Below, one piece after another: positions 7,540 to 17,198 of a DNA stretch of 64,000 nucleotides. The notes under the pieces are model-generated. The model saw nothing but the letters and a program-made list of their open reading frames with translations, did not search any database and was not told where the DNA came from. Origin of the DNA: Meridianimarinicoccus sp. MJW13 (GTDB lineage Bacteria; Pseudomonadota; Alphaproteobacteria; Rhodobacterales; Rhodobacteraceae); assembly GCF_014901205.1 (NCBI RefSeq), contig NZ_JACNMU010000012.1:1-64000 (forward strand), written 5' to 3'. The stretch's first letter is position 1. Each line of letters starts with the position of its first letter. The position numbers and the translations under genes were made by a program.

Positions 7540-8322
7540 TCAGTCGAAGGGGCTGTCGCGGCCCTGTGGGTGAACGTTTTCGTAGTATTCGGAGAGGGTC
7601 AGCGCGCCGGCAGCGGCTTCGTCAAGGATGATCGTGGCGCGGGCATGTAGTTGCAGTGCCGAGGCCGGGCAGGCTGCACTGAGCGGGCCTTCGACCATGC
7701 GGGCGACGGCATCGGCCTTGGCCTCTCCGGTGGCGAGCAACAGACAGGCCCGCGATGCAAGAATGGTGGCCACGCCCATGGTGATGGCGTAGCGCGGCGT
7801 TTCTTCGAAGGATGCGAAGTAACGCTGGTTGGCGCGGCGGGTGCTTGTTGTCAGCGTCTTGATCCGGGTGCGCGAGCCAAGGCTGGCCGTCGGTTCGTTG
7901 AAGCCGATATGCCCGTTGTGACCGATCCCGAGGAGTTGCAGATCAATGCCGCCCGCGGCCTCGATCAGGGCCTCGTAGTCCGCCGAGGCGGCCTGCGGAT
8001 CGGCGGCGTCCCCCTTGGGCAGATGGGTGCGCGTCGGGTCGATGTCGACCAGCCCGAAGAACGCCTCTTGCATGTAGCTGTGGTAGGAACAGGGGTGGTC
8101 CGGCGCCAGGCCGATGTACTCATCCAGGTTGAAGCTGGTGGTTTCGGCAAAGGACAGCCCGTCGTCACGGTGACGCTGGGCAAGGGCCTGATAGAGCGGC
8201 AGCATGGTGCCGCCGGTCGCCAGCCCCAGCACCGCGGCGGGCTTGGCTTGCACGGTGCGGGCGACCAGATCGGCGGCGCGTTGCATCGCGGCCTGTTCGT
8301 CAGGAAGGATCAGGACCTTCAT
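7540..8322 (-). CDS. nagB: Glucosamine-6-phosphate deaminase
   Basis: A 260-residue cytoplasmic enzyme that converts glucosamine-6-phosphate to fructose-6-phosphate and ammonia. The substrate loop ATGGTM lies at 35-40, the catalytic NLDEY at 65-69 and GHNGHIGFNEP at 134-144, with His138 and Glu143. The residue that is Asp141 in E. coli NagB is Asn here, as in the Bacillus-type enzymes. It is the last gene of the sialic acid operon and overlaps the kinase gene by 4 bases (ATGA). It completes entry of amino sugar carbon into glycolysis. Confidence 0.93.
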   Translation of the reverse strand: MKVLILPDEQAAMQRAADLVARTVQAKPAAVLGLATGGTMLPLYQALAQRHRDDGLSFAETTSFNLDEYIGLAPDHPCSYHSYMQEAFFGLVDIDPTRTHLPKGDAADPQAASADYEALIEAAGGIDLQLLGIGHNGHIGFNEPTASLGSRTRIKTLTTSTRRANQRYFASFEETPRYAITMGVATILASRACLLLATGEAKADAVARMVEGPLSAACPASALQLHARATIILDEAAAGALTLSEYYENVHPQGRDSPFD

Positions 8323-9227
8323 GGGTTTTCCTTTCCCAGGTGGGCAGCCAGCGCGCCAATCAGCGGCGCGTCATGGCCAAGTTCGGCAAGAACAAGGCGC
8401 GGGCGGAACAGTTCGGGTTCATCGCTCAGCACGCTGCGCATGCGTTCGATGTATCCGGGTGCAAGGCCGATGCTGCCGCCCATCGCCACCGTATCGAGGC
8501 CCAGAATAGCGGTCAGGTCACCGATCAGCGTGGCCACCGCGCGGGCCGAAGTGGCGACGATCCGGTCGGCCCAGTCCTGGCCTTCGGACGCGGCCAGGAA
8601 CACGGCGCGGGCATCGACGCCCTGGTGACCGGCGGCCGCCGCTGCGGCGGCAATACCGCGCCCGCCCGCGGTGCTTTCGACCGTTGCCATGCGGCCGCTG
8701 CCGCAGGGGCCGTTGGCGTGGCGGCTGGAAACGAACCCGACATGCCCCGCAAGGCCGTTTTCGCTTGAAACAAGGCGGTTGCCGATGACCAGCCCACCGC
8801 CAACCCCGGTCGAGACCGTGATGTAGGCAAAGCTGTCGCTGGTAGCGCCAGCGCCGAAAAGCCCTTCGGCAAAGGCGGCGGCTGCGGCGTCGTTCAGGCA
8901 GGTGGCGGCGCCAAGGGCGCGCACCAGTTCCTGTTCCAGCGGAAACCCGAGGATCGCGGGCAGTGTCCCGCTGTTGACCGCGTGCCAGGCCCCCGCGCGA
9001 TCGACCCGCCCGGTGACGGCAGCGCCAAGGGGCGCGCCCTTGCTGTGGCCCAACTGGTCCAGCAACGTGCGAATGGCGGCAATCTGAGCCTCGGGTCCGG
9101 CGGCGGGGTCAGTGGGGGCCAGAAGCCGCTCGACGACCTTGCCGTTTTCAATCCGGGCGGCGGCGATCTTGGTGCCGCCCAGATCGGCAGCGAACCCATT
9201 CAGGGCGTCGCGCTGAATGATCTTCAT
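8319..9227 (-). CDS. nanK: ROK-family N-acetylmannosamine kinase
   Basis: A 302-residue sugar kinase of the ROK family. The ATP-binding LGGTKIA is at about 17-23 and [11 protein letters not shown] marks the second phosphate loop. The position between nanE and nagB argues for phosphorylation of N-acetylmannosamine to its 6-phosphate. The zinc motif of many ROK kinases (CxCGxxGC) is reduced to GPCGSGR, with a single cysteine, so structural zinc may be absent. The gene overlaps both neighbours by 4 bases. An N-acetylglucosamine kinase is the main alternative. Confidence 0.85.
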   Translation of the reverse strand: MKIIQRDALNGFAADLGGTKIAAARIENGKVVERLLAPTDPAAGPEAQIAAIRTLLDQLGHSKGAPLGAAVTGRVDRAGAWHAVNSGTLPAILGFPLEQELVRALGAATCLNDAAAAAFAEGLFGAGATSDSFAYITVSTGVGGGLVIGNRLVSSENGLAGHVGFVSSRHANGPCGSGRMATVESTAGGRGIAAAAAAAGHQGVDARAVFLAASEGQDWADRIVATSARAVATLIGDLTAILGLDTVAMGGSIGLAPGYIERMRSVLSDEPELFRPRLVLAELGHDAPLIGALAAHLGKENP

Positions 9228-9916
9228 GCCCGTTCCTCGATGGCCTGCGAAACGGCATCACGGAACCAGCCGGTGACATGCTCCAGCCGCGTCAGCGCGG
9301 TGCCGACCGTTACGGCGTCCGCCCCGGCGGCCATCGCCTGGGCGGCAAGCGCGGGCGTATTGGCCCGCCCCTCGGCCATGACAAAGCCGCCGAGGTCCCG
9401 GAATGCGCCGATCAACACCGTATCCAGGCCTTCGGTCCGGCCCGCGGTTTCGTCGGTATAGCCCGACAGGGTGGTGCCAAGGATCGCCGCGCCTTCGGAC
9501 AGGGCCCGCCGCCCGTCCGCAAGCGTAGAGCAATCGGCCATGGCCAGTGCGCCGGCCGCATGGATCGCGGCCAGGATCGCGGCGGTGGATTCCGGGCGAG
9601 GCCGGTCGGTGGCGTCATAGGCGATGATGTCGGCGCCTGCCTCGGCCAGGGCCCGGACATCCGCCAGATAGGGGGTGATGCGCACCGGGCTGTCGTCCAG
9701 GTCGCGCTTGAGGATGCCGATGATCGGTACCGAGACGCGCGGGCGCACCGCGGCCAGGTTTTCGACGCCTTCGATCCGCAGCCCGTCCGCCCCGCCTGCC
9801 ACGGCGGCAGCGGCCATGGCGGCGACGATATCGGGGTGGTCCATAGGTCCGTCATCGACAGGCTGACAGGAAACGACAAGGCCGCCGCGCAGGGTATCAA
9901 GCAGGGTCATGGTCAT
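9224..9916 (-). CDS. nanE: N-acetylmannosamine-6-phosphate 2-epimerase
   Basis: A 230-residue TIM-barrel enzyme of the NanE family, which interconverts N-acetylmannosamine-6-phosphate and N-acetylglucosamine-6-phosphate. Seen in sequence: the N-terminal [34 protein letters not shown] in the substrate-binding region, and [13 protein letters not shown], a strong family signature. It lies 1 base after the TRAP permease stop and overlaps nanK by 4 bases. The product would need NagA for deacetylation before NagB can act; no nagA is in this window. Confidence 0.93.
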   Translation of the reverse strand: MTMTLLDTLRGGLVVSCQPVDDGPMDHPDIVAAMAAAAVAGGADGLRIEGVENLAAVRPRVSVPIIGILKRDLDDSPVRITPYLADVRALAEAGADIIAYDATDRPRPESTAAILAAIHAAGALAMADCSTLADGRRALSEGAAILGTTLSGYTDETAGRTEGLDTVLIGAFRDLGGFVMAEGRANTPALAAQAMAAGADAVTVGTALTRLEHVTGWFRDAVSQAIEERA

Positions 9917-9917
9917 G

Positions 9918-11192
9918 TCAGTCCATCAGGCTCGGCAGGCCGGTTGACAGGATCGGAAAGGCACAGACCAGGATCAGCACCACGAACGGCGGGATCAGCC
10001 AGGGCAGGATCGCCTTGGCAAGCCGCTGATACGGGATGCCCCCGACCTGTGCGACCACGAACAGGGCCATGCCCATGGGCGGCGTCAGGATCGAGATCAT
10101 CAGGTTCAGCACGGTGATGATGCCGAAGTGCACCGGGTCGATGCCAAAGCCCATGGCCACCGGCACCAGGATCGGCACAACCACCAGCAGGATCACCAGC
10201 GCCTCGATGAAGCAGCCCAGGAAGAAGATCATCACGTTGACGGCGATCAGGAAGGTGATCGGGCTGTCGGCGATGGACAGGAAGAACGTCGCGATCTGCT
10301 GCGGGGCCTGTTCACGCGCCATGATGAAGCTGAGCAACCCCACGCCCGCGACGATGGTGGCGATCGACGCCGATGTCGTGGTGGTTTCATAGATCGCATC
10401 CCACAGTTTGCGGAAGGTCAGCTCGCGGTAGAAGACCAGGTCGATCAGGATCGCGTAGAGGACGGTAATCGCCGCGGCTTCGGTGGGTGAGAACAGGCCG
10501 GAAAAGATGCCGCCGACGATGACCACGGGGGTCATCAGCGCGGGCAGGGATTTCACGAACAGCGTGCCGACCTCTCCGGCACTGCTGCGCGTGTCGGTGG
10601 GATAGTTGCGCTTGCGGGCGATGAACCAGACCATGACCATCAAGGCCGCCGCACACATGACGCCGGGAATGATGCCGCCAAGGAACAGTTTGCCGATGGA
10701 GACGTTGGCAATCACCCCATACAGAACCATGGTGATCGACGGTGGCACCAGCGGGCCGATCATCGACGATGCGGCGGTCACGGCCCCGGCGAAGTCATCG
10801 TCATAGCCGGCCTCGCGCATGGCCTCGATCTCCATCTTGCCCAGGCCGCCGGCGTCGGCCAGCGCCGAGCCGGACATGCCGGAAAAGAACAGTGATGCCA
10901 GCACGTTGACGTGACCCAGGCCGCCGGTGATATGGCCAACAAGCGACCGCGCAAAGCCGAAGAGATGGTTGGTGATCCCGGCAGAGTTCAGAACCCCCGC
11001 CGCGAGGATGAACAGCGGCACCGCCAAAAGCGGAAAGCTGTTCAGCCCGTCGGTCATGCGTTGCATGGCAAAGCTGATGCCCATGCCGGTGTAATAGAAA
11101 TACCCCATGGATACGAAGATCATGGCGACCCCGATGGGCACGCCGATCAGCACGAAGACCAGCCACAGGATTCCGACGATGGCAAGGATCAT
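9918..11192 (-). CDS. siaM: Sialic acid TRAP transporter large permease
   Basis: A 424-residue DctM-family permease with the typical paired hydrophobic repeats ([15 protein letters not shown] and [13 protein letters not shown]). It is the sodium-coupled translocation subunit. It overlaps the small permease gene by 4 bases and is followed by nanE, kinase and deaminase genes, which fits uptake of N-acetylneuraminate. In some bacteria SiaQ and SiaM are fused; here they are separate genes. Confidence 0.9.
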   Translation of the reverse strand: MILAIVGILWLVFVLIGVPIGVAMIFVSMGYFYYTGMGISFAMQRMTDGLNSFPLLAVPLFILAAGVLNSAGITNHLFGFARSLVGHITGGLGHVNVLASLFFSGMSGSALADAGGLGKMEIEAMREAGYDDDFAGAVTAASSMIGPLVPPSITMVLYGVIANVSIGKLFLGGIIPGVMCAAALMVMVWFIARKRNYPTDTRSSAGEVGTLFVKSLPALMTPVVIVGGIFSGLFSPTEAAAITVLYAILIDLVFYRELTFRKLWDAIYETTTTSASIATIVAGVGLLSFIMAREQAPQQIATFFLSIADSPITFLIAVNVMIFFLGCFIEALVILLVVVPILVPVAMGFGIDPVHFGIITVLNLMISILTPPMGMALFVVAQVGGIPYQRLAKAILPWLIPPFVVLILVCAFPILSTGLPSLMD

Positions 11193-11668
11193 AGCGTGGG
11201 CTCCCGAGAGACGGTGACATTGCGGCGGCCCAGCAGGCGGCGGACAATCCGGTGAAAGATAAGGATGGCGGCAACCAGACCGGAAGCGTACAGCACCGCG
11301 TCAGTGGTCGGCAGGGTGACAGTGGTGTTGTCGGCGGTCCGCAGAACTGTCTTGTAGGCGATCCAGATGAGATGGCCGACGATTCCCAGGTAGATCAGGT
11401 CGATCACCGTATAGAGAACAAGGCGGGCGCGCGCGGGCAGCCGCTCGGCCAGAAACGCCATGCGCAACTGGCCGTCCTGGCGTTCGACCTCGGCGATGCC
11501 GATGAAGGCCATCCAGACCCAAAGCCAGCGTGCGGCTTCCTCTGTCCAGACGGGGCCACGAAACAACGGGGTGCGGCCAAAGACCTGGATCAGCACAACG
11601 CCGATCAGGACGATGAAGAACAAAGAGGCGACGATGCCTTCGATGCTGTACTTGCGCGGAGTCTTCAA
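11189..11668 (-). CDS. siaQ: Sialic acid TRAP transporter small permease
   Basis: A DctQ-family membrane protein with four helices (IEGIVASLFFIVLIGVVLI first) and the DctQ-like segment GPVWTEEAARWLWVWMAF. I place the start at a TTG codon at 11668, giving 159 residues: AGGGGGA lies 6 bases before it and the protein then begins with the conserved LKTPRKY segment. The upstream ATG at 11779 would add 37 poorly conserved-looking residues and overlap the binding-protein gene by 50 bases. Confidence 0.85.
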   Translation of the reverse strand: MKTPRKYSIEGIVASLFFIVLIGVVLIQVFGRTPLFRGPVWTEEAARWLWVWMAFIGIAEVERQDGQLRMAFLAERLPARARLVLYTVIDLIYLGIVGHLIWIAYKTVLRTADNTTVTLPTTDAVLYASGLVAAILIFHRIVRRLLGRRNVTVSREPTL

Positions 11669-11729
11669 CGGCTTTCCCCCTACAGGCAGATGAACTCTGC
11701 GGGCGCCAAAGCGCCCGCAGAGGGGTTGA

Positions 11730-12692
11730 TTACTCGCCGCGAACGCGGGCGATGGCGCCTTCGCCGAACTGCTCTTCAAGCGTGTCGTAGTACGGCTTCA
11801 TCGCAGCCCGGAACGGGGCCAGGTCAGGACGGGTGATGGTCAGGCCGCGCCCTTCGAACGTGGCGATCAGGTCGTTCTCGGCCTGTTCGGTCAGGCTGTT
11901 GTTCAACTCGCCACCGGCGGCCACCGCTTCGTTGAACCAGCCCTGTTCCTCGGCACTAAGGCTGTCCCACAGGTCGTCCGCAATCTGAACCGCAGCGGAT
12001 GCGATGAAGTGGTTGGTCATCGCCACATGCGACTGCACTTCATAGAACTTCATTGCCTCGATGGTGGGCAGCGGGTTCTCTTCGGCGTCAACCTGGTTGG
12101 TCTGAAGCGCCAGGTAGACTTCTGCGAAGGCGACCGGGGCGGGGGTGGCGCCGACGTTCTCGGCATAGGCAATCAGGAACGGAACGTTGGGTGTGCGCAG
12201 CCGCAGGCCCGCCATGTCATCGATGGATTCGATGGCCCGGTTCGACGTGGTCTGACGGGTGCCGTAGTACCACACGTCCAGCAGGTGAACGCCCTTGTCC
12301 TCGAACTTCGCCGCCATCTCCTGACCCCACGGGCCGGCGATGATTTCCTTGAGGTGGGCGAAATCATCGGCAACATACGGCGCGCCGATCAGGTTCAGTT
12401 CCGGAATGATATAGCTCATGTCGGGATAGCCGGTGATGACCATGTCCAACTCGCCCGCCTGAAGCTGAGCAACCATCGATTTGAAGTCGCCGAGGGTCGA
12501 AGAGGGGAACAGTTTCACGGTCATTTCGCCGCCCGAGACTTCTTCCAGCTTGCTGGCGAATTCCTGAGCGCCCTTGTAGACGTTCGAGCTTTCGTTGTCC
12601 TGCAGGCCGAATGTCAACGTGCGTTCGGCCATGGCCGGGGCGGCCAATGCCAGGGTCGCCGCGCAGGCAAGCAAAGTGGTCTTAAGTTTCAT
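11730..12692 (-). CDS. siaP: Sialic acid TRAP binding protein (SiaP type)
   Basis: A 320-residue periplasmic protein with a cleavable signal ending at about residue 22 (APAMA-ERTL). It resembles SiaP closely in the ligand region: GLRLRTPNVPFLIAY followed by FAEVYLALQTNQVDAEENPL, then KFYEVQSHVAMTNH. In SiaP these segments hold the arginines and asparagine that bind sialic acid. It is the first structural gene of the minus-strand nan operon, with a good GGAGG site, and directly follows the GntR gene. Confidence 0.92.
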   Translation of the reverse strand: MKLKTTLLACAATLALAAPAMAERTLTFGLQDNESSNVYKGAQEFASKLEEVSGGEMTVKLFPSSTLGDFKSMVAQLQAGELDMVITGYPDMSYIIPELNLIGAPYVADDFAHLKEIIAGPWGQEMAAKFEDKGVHLLDVWYYGTRQTTSNRAIESIDDMAGLRLRTPNVPFLIAYAENVGATPAPVAFAEVYLALQTNQVDAEENPLPTIEAMKFYEVQSHVAMTNHFIASAAVQIADDLWDSLSAEEQGWFNEAVAAGGELNNSLTEQAENDLIATFEGRGLTITRPDLAPFRAAMKPYYDTLEEQFGEGAIARVRGE

Positions 12693-12739
12693 GGTATCCT
12701 CCTTGGTGATTGATATACGGCGGGAGCACCCGCCGGGTG

Positions 12740-13483
12740 TCAGTGTGAGAAACGCTCGTCATTGGCTGGTGGAAGCTTCGGGGCCTTGAGACGGGCACGA
12801 TAGGATCGGGCCAGGTGGCGATCCATCACGTCGGTCGCCGCCACGACATCGCCATCCAGGATCGCCTGATAGATCTTGCGGTGTTCATCATAGGCGATCC
12901 GGTCGTAACGCATTGCATCATCCGTCGGCGGCCGATGGGCGATCATCGTGCTGACAAACATGTCGTGCAGCGTCAGGATCACCGGGTTGCCAACAACAGA
13001 GACCAACGCGCGGTGAAACGCAATGTCGGTGGTCGCGAAATCGGGGGTGCCAACGGCGTCGAAGTTGCGCTCGAGCGCGGTTTGCAATTTGGTCAACTGG
13101 ATATTGTCGGCGCGCATTGCGGCCTCGCGCGCGGCCCCGGTTTCGATGAACTGGCGCATCTGTTCCAGGTGGGCGCCGCTTTCGGCGTCGCCGAAAATAT
13201 CGCGGATAAGGTCGCCCGTTCCCTTCAGCACGGTTGCAATCGACGGGAGTGCGGCGCGCGGCCGTCTGCCTGCGCCCGTGGCGGCATAGCCGCGTATCTG
13301 CATCTGAACCAATGCTTCGCGCACCGTGGGGCGCGAAGCGGAAAACCGTTCGCACAGGTCGCGCTCTGTCGGCAGGGGGGCATCGGGCTGGTACTCGCCA
13401 TTGCGGATCTCGGCGATCAGCGTATCGGCGATCACGTCCGGCGTTCGCCGCTGTGCGAGATCATCGTCGGTGGTCGCGGGCAT
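12740..13483 (-). CDS. GntR-family regulator (FadR subfamily), probable nan regulator
   Basis: A 247-residue regulator. The winged helix lies at about residues 10-75 (PLPTERDLCERFSASRPTVR) and an all-helical FCD ligand domain follows, with histidines in DIAFHRALV, HRKIY and DRHLAR that usually bind a metal or effector. It lies between the two halves of the sialic acid cluster and is divergent from nanA, with an inverted repeat between them. I infer control of both transcription units by a sialic acid catabolite. A GAGAGGAG site precedes the ATG. Confidence 0.87.
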   Translation of the reverse strand: MPATTDDDLAQRRTPDVIADTLIAEIRNGEYQPDAPLPTERDLCERFSASRPTVREALVQMQIRGYAATGAGRRPRAALPSIATVLKGTGDLIRDIFGDAESGAHLEQMRQFIETGAAREAAMRADNIQLTKLQTALERNFDAVGTPDFATTDIAFHRALVSVVGNPVILTLHDMFVSTMIAHRPPTDDAMRYDRIAYDEHRKIYQAILDGDVVAATDVMDRHLARSYRARLKAPKLPPANDERFSH

Positions 13484-13511
13484 CTGGCGTCTCCTCTCGC
13501 TAGTTTGGTAT

Positions 13512-13554
13512 TACATCAATCAATTCTTGTCAAACCAAAGATTGATTGTATATT
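13512..13554 (+). promoter_or_regulatory. nanA promoter with overlapping inverted repeat
   Basis: A sigma-70-like promoter reads TTGTCA (13527-13532), 16 bases, TATATT (13549-13554). The -35 element is flanked by an imperfect inverted repeat, TACATCAATC at 13512-13521 and GATTGATTGTA at 13540-13550. A further pair TTTGGT (13504-13509)/ACCAAA (13534-13539) is nested with it. This is the likely GntR regulator site; a bound dimer would block the promoter. Confidence 0.5.
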
Positions 13555-13644
13555 GCGGATGATGGAATTTGGCCTGCTATGTGTAAGGCCAAATGGAAAT
13601 CTGGCTTTCCGCGATGGCCTGCCAAGCAATAGGTAGAGGTTCGA

Positions 13645-14547
13645 ATGACCGAGAAACTGACTGGAATGTATGCCGCGTTGATGACCGGCCTCGACGATGC
13701 CGGAGAATTCGACGAAGGCAGGCAGCGCAGCCTGACCGGCTATGTGTTGAAGCAGGGGCTGACAGGGCTCTACGTCGGCGGCAGCAGCGGCGAATCGGGG
13801 CTGCTGGGTGTTGATGAACTGGCCGAACAGCAAGGCGTCGTCGCCGATTGCGCCAAGGGCACGGATGCCAAGCTGATCGCCCATGTCGGGATGCCCAACC
13901 TGCGTGATTCCATTCGCCTGGCGCAGCGCGCGTCGGATCTTGGCTATCATGGTCTGTCTGCCCTTCCTCCGCATTCCTACCCGTTCAGCGATGCCGAGAT
14001 TGAAGGCTATTACCGCGACCTGGCCGGGGCAACCGACCTTCCGCTGATCGTCTACGAGGTGCCGATCCGCACCGGGCGTCCGATCCCGCTGGACTCGCTG
14101 GAGCGGATCCTCGACTTGCCGAACGTCACCGGCATCAAGTTTACCTCGACCGACCTGTTCAAGCTTTCGATGCTGCGCCGCCGTCGTCCCGACAGCAGCT
14201 ATTTCTTCGGCTTCGACGAAATCTACCTGACCGGCGGCGTGCTGGGCGCGGATGGCGGGATCGGGACGACCTACAACATCCTTGGCAAGCTTTATGTCGC
14301 GCTGGATGCCGCACTGCGGGCCGGCGACCTGAGCCGCGCGCAAGAGTTGCAGGACGCGTCGCAGATCTTTGTCGAGGCGCTTTTGGACACCGGCGTTCTG
14401 CCGGGCATGAAGGCGGCGTTCCGCATTCTTGGCATCGACTGCGGCAAGACCCGTGCGCCGATGAGCCTGCGCATGTCCGACGCCAAGGCCGAGGCGCACA
14501 TGCGCGCGGTTCTGGAGCGCCCCGAGATCAAGGCCTGGCTCGTCTGA
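13645..14547 (+). CDS. nanA: N-acetylneuraminate lyase
   Basis: A 300-residue class I aldolase of the DapA/NanA superfamily that splits N-acetylneuraminate into N-acetylmannosamine and pyruvate. The pyruvate-binding GGSSGE is at 45-50, catalytic Tyr137 lies in VYEVP and the Schiff-base Lys165 in GIKFTS. These positions equal those of E. coli NanA. It is transcribed divergently from the GntR gene and followed by nanM. All key residues are present, so it should be active. Confidence 0.92.
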   Translation: MTEKLTGMYAALMTGLDDAGEFDEGRQRSLTGYVLKQGLTGLYVGGSSGESGLLGVDELAEQQGVVADCAKGTDAKLIAHVGMPNLRDSIRLAQRASDLGYHGLSALPPHSYPFSDAEIEGYYRDLAGATDLPLIVYEVPIRTGRPIPLDSLERILDLPNVTGIKFTSTDLFKLSMLRRRRPDSSYFFGFDEIYLTGGVLGADGGIGTTYNILGKLYVALDAALRAGDLSRAQELQDASQIFVEALLDTGVLPGMKAAFRILGIDCGKTRAPMSLRMSDAKAEAHMRAVLERPEIKAWLV

Positions 14548-14615
14548 GCCAGACCTTCACAGCACGAAGCCCGGCACCGGACACCAAAGACACGACTTCA
14601 GGAGGAGAAGGTTCA

Positions 14616-15776
14616 ATGTCACGACGCAGACAAATACTCGGCGGGGTGAGCGCGCTCATGCTCGCCACGACGGCCGCAACCGCCATGGCAGAAACCTGGC
14701 CGGACCTGCCCGTCGGGGTCAAGAACGGCATCGCTGCACGTATCGACGACAAGCTGATCGTCGGCCTGGGCAGTGCTGGTGCGCAGGTCTTCGCGCTGGA
14801 TCTGAACGATACGGCGGCAGGTTGGCAGGCGCTTGCGGACTTTGACGGCCCTGCGCCCGGGCAGCCCGCCACCGCGGTGGCGAATGGCGCGCTCTATGTC
14901 TTCAGTGGCTCTGGCAAGGCGACGCCCGACGCGGCATCCCCGATCATCTTCGACGCGGTCAGCCGGTATGACCCAGAAGCAAACACTTGGGAAACGCTGG
15001 ATACGACGACGCCGGTCGGCCTTCTGGGAGCCAGCGCCGTAACGCTGGAAGATGGCCGCATCGCCATCCTGGGCGGATACAACAAGGAGCTTTTCGACAC
15101 CTATCTGGCCGAGGTCCTTGCCATCGACAAGGCGACCGACCCTGACGGATGGAACGCGGTCGTGGATGCCTACATGGGCATGGCGCCGGAAGACTACCGC
15201 TGGAACGACATGGTGCTGACCTACGATCCCGCCGCGAATGCCTGGGGCGATTTGGGTGCCAACCCGGAACTTCCCAACACCGGATCGGCGGTTGTCGAGA
15301 CCGCGCCCGGCACCTTCCTGGTCATCAACGGCGAAATCAAACCGGGTCTGCGCACCGACGCGGTCAAATCCGTCACGTTCGATGGGGATGCGGCCAAATG
15401 GTCCGCCATTGCGCCGGTGCCCGCCCCGGACGGCAGCGACGTGCAAGAAGGTCTCGCAGGGGCCTATGGCGGCCTGTCGAACGGCTATGTCCTGGTCGCT
15501 GGCGGTGCAAACTTCCTGGGTGCGCGCGCGGCAGCCGATGCCGGCAACTGGTACGCGCATGAGGGCCTTTCAAAGAACTGGGCCTCGGATGTGTTCGCAT
15601 TGAAGGATGGTCAGTGGGCGCAGATCGGGCAACTGCCCGACGGTCTCGCCTATGGCGGGTCCTTCACCGTCGAGGACGGGCTTCTTGTCGTTGGCGGCGA
15701 GGATGCAGAACGGAACGCGCGCAGCGAGGTCTTCTTGCTGCAATGGGATGGCGAGAGCCTGGCAATCACGGACTGA
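14616..15776 (+). CDS. nanM: N-acetylneuraminate epimerase (mutarotase), kelch-type
   Basis: A 386-residue secreted protein of the NanM family, which speeds conversion of alpha- to beta-sialic acid outside the cytoplasm. The N-terminus is a signal peptide with a twin arginine-like start (MSRRRQILGGVSALMLATTA, cut near AMA-ETW). The rest is made of kelch repeats forming a six-bladed propeller, for example GALYVFSGSGK, GRIAILGGYNK and GYVLVAGGANFLGA. A GGAGGAG site lies 9 bases before the ATG. It sits 68 bases after nanA in the same unit. Confidence 0.88.
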   Translation: MSRRRQILGGVSALMLATTAATAMAETWPDLPVGVKNGIAARIDDKLIVGLGSAGAQVFALDLNDTAAGWQALADFDGPAPGQPATAVANGALYVFSGSGKATPDAASPIIFDAVSRYDPEANTWETLDTTTPVGLLGASAVTLEDGRIAILGGYNKELFDTYLAEVLAIDKATDPDGWNAVVDAYMGMAPEDYRWNDMVLTYDPAANAWGDLGANPELPNTGSAVVETAPGTFLVINGEIKPGLRTDAVKSVTFDGDAAKWSAIAPVPAPDGSDVQEGLAGAYGGLSNGYVLVAGGANFLGARAAADAGNWYAHEGLSKNWASDVFALKDGQWAQIGQLPDGLAYGGSFTVEDGLLVVGGEDAERNARSEVFLLQWDGESLAITD

Positions 15777-15783
15777 CACGACC

Positions 15784-15818
15784 TTGCAGCCGGCCCGCAT
15801 CTGCTGGGCCGGCTGCAA
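15784..15818 (+). terminator. Terminator hairpin after nanA-nanM
   Basis: A 13-bp perfect stem (TTGCAGCCGGCCC paired with GGGCCGGCTGCAA) with a 9-base loop lies 7 bases after the nanM stop. Only a weak T-rich tail (CACTTTC) follows. Confidence 0.65.
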
Positions 15819-15921
15819 CACTTTCGCCGGCATTGCCCCCGGGGCGCATCCCAGACGCCTGCGAGCGGCGCGCCGGTCGGCGACCCAAGCAACCCCTGCT
15901 CTAAGGGGGCGTGTCGGGCGA

Positions 15922-16815
15922 CTATGCGTCTTTGGATGATACCGCCGGTATCACCTCTATACGGCGATAGGGCGCGACGAATCCGGCCTTGCGCAGGGCT
16001 TCGTCCACAAGGGTAAAGACCTCGTCCCGGCAATCGATGTCACGGTCGAAGCGGGACAGCCAATAGCGCAGCGCATAGGTGATCCCCCCTTCCTCATAGG
16101 CCAGAACCCGAACGTCCGGCGCAGGGTCCTGCTGGATGAGTTCCGCGGCTTCCAGGGCCGCCAGCATCACTTCGCGGGCGCGTGCGATCGACACGCTGTG
16201 GTCGAGCGTGATGCTGACCTGGGCGCGGTACTTCGGCTTTGGTGCGGAATAGTTGGTGATGCGCTGGCGCGCGATCTGGCTGTTGGGCAGGATCACATAG
16301 GCAGCATCGCGGGTCAGAAGACGCGTGGTGCGCCAGCCGATCTCGATCACCTTGCCACGGGCCAACCCTTCGATGTCGACCCAGTCGCCGATGCGAAACG
16401 GCCCCTCAACGCCCAGGGCAATCCCGGACAGCGTGTCGGCGACGACGTTTCGAATGGCGAAACCCAGCAGGGCCAGCACAAGGCCGGACCCCGCCAGCGC
16501 TCCGACCGCGCCTTGCCCCATGAAATGCGAGGTGGTCGCGACAAAGGCGGCCAGAAACATCAGGGCCGCCACCATGTCCTTGAGGAGGCGCGGGTAGGGA
16601 CGACGCCGCACCGCCGCCTGGTCGAAGGCCAGTCCCGCGATACGGCTGACCAGCCAGGCCGCCGCGAAATACGCCAGCGCGGTGACGGCAAGCGTCACGG
16701 TCTCGCTGGTTCCGAAAACCACGGCCACCCGCGCCGGAAACAGCAACAGACCCAGGCTGACAACCGCCAGAATGACGGGCCAGAGTAGTCGGCGGATGTG
16801 ATGCATCACGGTCAT
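15922..16815 (-). CDS. MscS-family mechanosensitive channel
   Basis: A 297-residue small-conductance mechanosensitive channel. Three membrane helices occupy the first 140 residues; the pore helix region has the glycine/alanine pattern GQGAVGALAGSGLVLALLGF. The MscS beta domain follows (GPFRIGDWVDIEGLARGKVIEI). These channels release solutes under osmotic downshock. I placed the start at 16815, just before the first membrane helix; the frame is open further upstream to 16998, but that part is a low-complexity Arg/Pro-rich sequence. Confidence 0.85.
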   Translation of the reverse strand: MTVMHHIRRLLWPVILAVVSLGLLLFPARVAVVFGTSETVTLAVTALAYFAAAWLVSRIAGLAFDQAAVRRRPYPRLLKDMVAALMFLAAFVATTSHFMGQGAVGALAGSGLVLALLGFAIRNVVADTLSGIALGVEGPFRIGDWVDIEGLARGKVIEIGWRTTRLLTRDAAYVILPNSQIARQRITNYSAPKPKYRAQVSITLDHSVSIARAREVMLAALEAAELIQQDPAPDVRVLAYEEGGITYALRYWLSRFDRDIDCRDEVFTLVDEALRKAGFVAPYRRIEVIPAVSSKDA

Positions 16816-17198
16816 GGCAGGTGCTCTTTCGGCTGGTTGGACTGCGGGGGGCGCAAGGACCAGGCAGGGCCGGTTGGGATGAGGACCGGCCTTGGCCCGG
16901 CGGATGGGGCGGCGCGGGTGCGGCCCGTGGGGGGAAACCCGAAAGCGTCGCGGCGAACCGGGCGCGACCGCACGTTGGGCGAGGGCCGGCAGGCGCACAC
17001 CGAAGCGGTGCCTTTCGGGCGGTGCCGGTCGCGCGGGTCTGGCAATCGGTCATAGCGGTGCCTCCGGGCGGCCCGTTTCACGCAGGGTGGTATCGGCACT
17101 CAACGTGCCCCCCGGAGGGTCCATCGGCGATCGTCTTGCGTCAACGATTTCCTGAAAGGGCGGTCCAGATGGGGGCCGCCCTCACGGTTGTCGTGGTG

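Noticed and set aside
7236-7631. 131-codon plus-strand frame between the first two operons
   Set aside because: Arg-rich, runs into the end of nagB on the opposite strand and lacks a ribosome binding site.
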